5,703 nt of DNA from contig JAFTNI010000086.1 in the NCBI GenBank assembly GCA_017451975.1, positions 1 through 5,703 of the forward strand. Direction: 5' to 3'. The stretch comes from Clostridia bacterium. Lineage in GTDB: Bacteria > Bacillota > Clostridia > Oscillospirales > CAG-272. Shown piece by piece: positions 4,725 to 5,703 of the stretch. The first letter of the stretch is position 1. Every line of letters starts with the position of its first letter. A model generated the notes under the pieces. The model worked only from the letters and a program-made list of their open reading frames with translations, ran no database searches and was not told the DNA's origin. A program made the translations under genes and the position numbers.

Positions 4725-5687
4725 TTATTCTTCTTCTTTTCTGAGCGTAAGGCCGAGAGACTGAAGCTTCTGAATAACCTCTTCCAAGGATTTTTTGCCG
4801 AGGTTTCTGACCTTTATCATATCGTCTTCTGTCTTGCTTGTCAAATCCTCGACAGTGTCGATGCCTGCGCGCTTCAAGCAGTTGAAGCTACGTACAGACA
4901 AGTCAAGCTCCTCAATGGTCATCTCAAGGACTTTTTCTTTCTTGGTTTCTTCTCTTTCAACCATTATCTCTGCGCTCCTTGCTTCATCGGAAAGATCAAC
5001 AAAGAGGTTGAGGTGCTCGTTGAGTATCTTGGCTCCGAGCGATACCGCTTCTCTTGCAGAGAGCGTACCGTTGGTCAAAACATCAAGTGTAAGCTTATCG
5101 AAGTCTGTGATATTACCAACACGGGTATTATCAACCTGGTAACTTACGTTGTATACGGGCGTGAAAATCGAGTCTACGAAGATAACGCCCAACTGTCCCG
5201 AAGAGTAAAGCTGTTTGTTTCTTTCTTGCGTAACGTAGCCGCGGCCATGGTCGAATGTAAGGTCCATGTGGAAGCGAACGCCTTCGCTTACCGTAGCTAT
5301 GTGATGTTCGGGGTTGAGTATCTGAAGTTCGTCATCGCAAACGATGTTGCCTGCGCAAACGTCCATACCGCCTGTAACGTCAATGGAAACAGTTTTCGGA
5401 CCGTTCGAGAAAAGCTTCGCTGTAATGCCTTTAACATTCAAAACTATTTCGCAAACATCTTCTTTTACGCCGGGGATAGTAGAAATTTCATGAAGCACGT
5501 CCTTGCCGCCGCCGGAAAGCTTTATGCTTACTACGGCAACGCCGGGAAGCGAGCTGAGAAGTACGCGGCGAAGCGAGTTACCTATCGTTGTACCGTAACC
5601 TCTTTCAAGGGGTTCTACGATAAAGGAACCGTGTCTGCCGTCTTCTGTTAAATCTACCGCCGTTATATTAGGCTTTTCTATATTCAT
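4725..5687 (-). CDS. rpoA: DNA-directed RNA polymerase subunit alpha
   Basis: Alpha subunit of RNA polymerase, 320 residues, full length. The N-terminal dimerisation and assembly domain (about 1-230) contains the GTTIGNSLRRVLLSSLPG segment (32-49) and HGRGYV (147-152). A charged linker (about 232-252, EREETKKEK) joins the C-terminal domain. In that domain VRSFNCLKRAG (265-275) holds the Arg266 and Asn269 equivalents of the residues that contact UP-element DNA, and NLGKKSLEEV (295-304) completes the helix-hairpin-helix. The ATG at 5687 gives the canonical MNIEKPNI start. The nearby AAGG is too close to act as a good ribosome binding site; a GAG at the window edge (5701-5703) suggests the real one lies partly outside. 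Upstream genes of the operon are beyond the edge. Confidence 0.98.
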   Translation of the reverse strand: MNIEKPNITAVDLTEDGRHGSFIVEPLERGYGTTIGNSLRRVLLSSLPGVAVVSIKLSGGGKDVLHEISTIPGVKEDVCEIVLNVKGITAKLFSNGPKTVSIDVTGGMDVCAGNIVCDDELQILNPEHHIATVSEGVRFHMDLTFDHGRGYVTQERNKQLYSSGQLGVIFVDSIFTPVYNVSYQVDNTRVGNITDFDKLTLDVLTNGTLSAREAVSLGAKILNEHLNLFVDLSDEARSAEIMVEREETKKEKVLEMTIEELDLSVRSFNCLKRAGIDTVEDLTSKTEDDMIKVRNLGKKSLEEVIQKLQSLGLTLRKEEE

Positions 5688-5703
5688 TGCCTTATCTGGT
5701 CTC

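Noticed and set aside
4711..4728. ATAATC/GATTAT hairpin at the rpoA stop codon
   Set aside because: Six mostly A-T base pairs and no T-tract; too weak to be a terminator between rpoA and rplQ.
4653..5651. Long plus-strand open frame (332 codons) antisense to rpoA
   Set aside because: It lies almost wholly over rpoA, has no recognisable motif, and is an expected artefact of the codon use of the real gene.
1..5703. CRISPR array, tRNA or rRNA gene, integrase or transposase gene
   Set aside because: I saw no regularly spaced repeats, no cloverleaf or rRNA-like sequence, and no recombinase motifs in any supported reading frame.

Overview
The window is chromosomal DNA from a Gram-positive bacterium, most likely a gut-type member of the Clostridia. 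The evidence is a rpoA-rplQ pair in the order typical of the Firmicutes S10/spc/alpha ribosomal-protein region, strong AGGAGG-type ribosome binding sites, sigma-A promoters with extended -10 boxes, and a short palindromic element of a kind common in Clostridia. No source is given, so the taxonomy is inference.

Layout from left to right. The first 156 bases hold the N-terminus of a leftward membrane protein that runs off the edge. A divergent intergenic region (157-395) holds a GC-rich hairpin, a leftward promoter that overlaps it and a rightward consensus promoter. The rightward promoter serves a patatin-like phospholipase (396-1238). A 12-bp-stem terminator separates that gene from a convergent alpha/beta hydrolase (1315-2160). 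The hydrolase is AT-rich and uses AGA/AGG arginine codons, unlike its neighbours, which suggests horizontal acquisition.

The 516 bases from 2161 to 2676 have no intact gene. They hold a roughly 133-bp MITE-like palindromic element, a leftward promoter that could serve the hydrolase, and a decayed second copy of the 3' end of rplQ with its terminator. A rightward promoter follows, overlapped by an inverted repeat that looks like an operator. After it comes a leader of about 127 nt bounded by a perfect 12-bp inverted repeat, then an ADP-ribosylglycohydrolase-family gene (2839-4221). A bidirectional UUCG-tetraloop terminator separates it from the convergent rplQ (4312-4653) and rpoA (4725-5687).

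The main observation is that the ADP-ribosylglycohydrolase unit, with its promoter, operator-like repeat and structured leader, sits between two direct but diverged copies of the rplQ 3' end plus terminator (2556-2657 and 4275-4379). This looks like an accessory module inserted at the end of the conserved ribosomal operon. The leader looks like a cis-regulatory RNA that I cannot match to a known class. Apart from the rpoA-rplQ pair, the genes are single-gene transcription units and show no common pathway.
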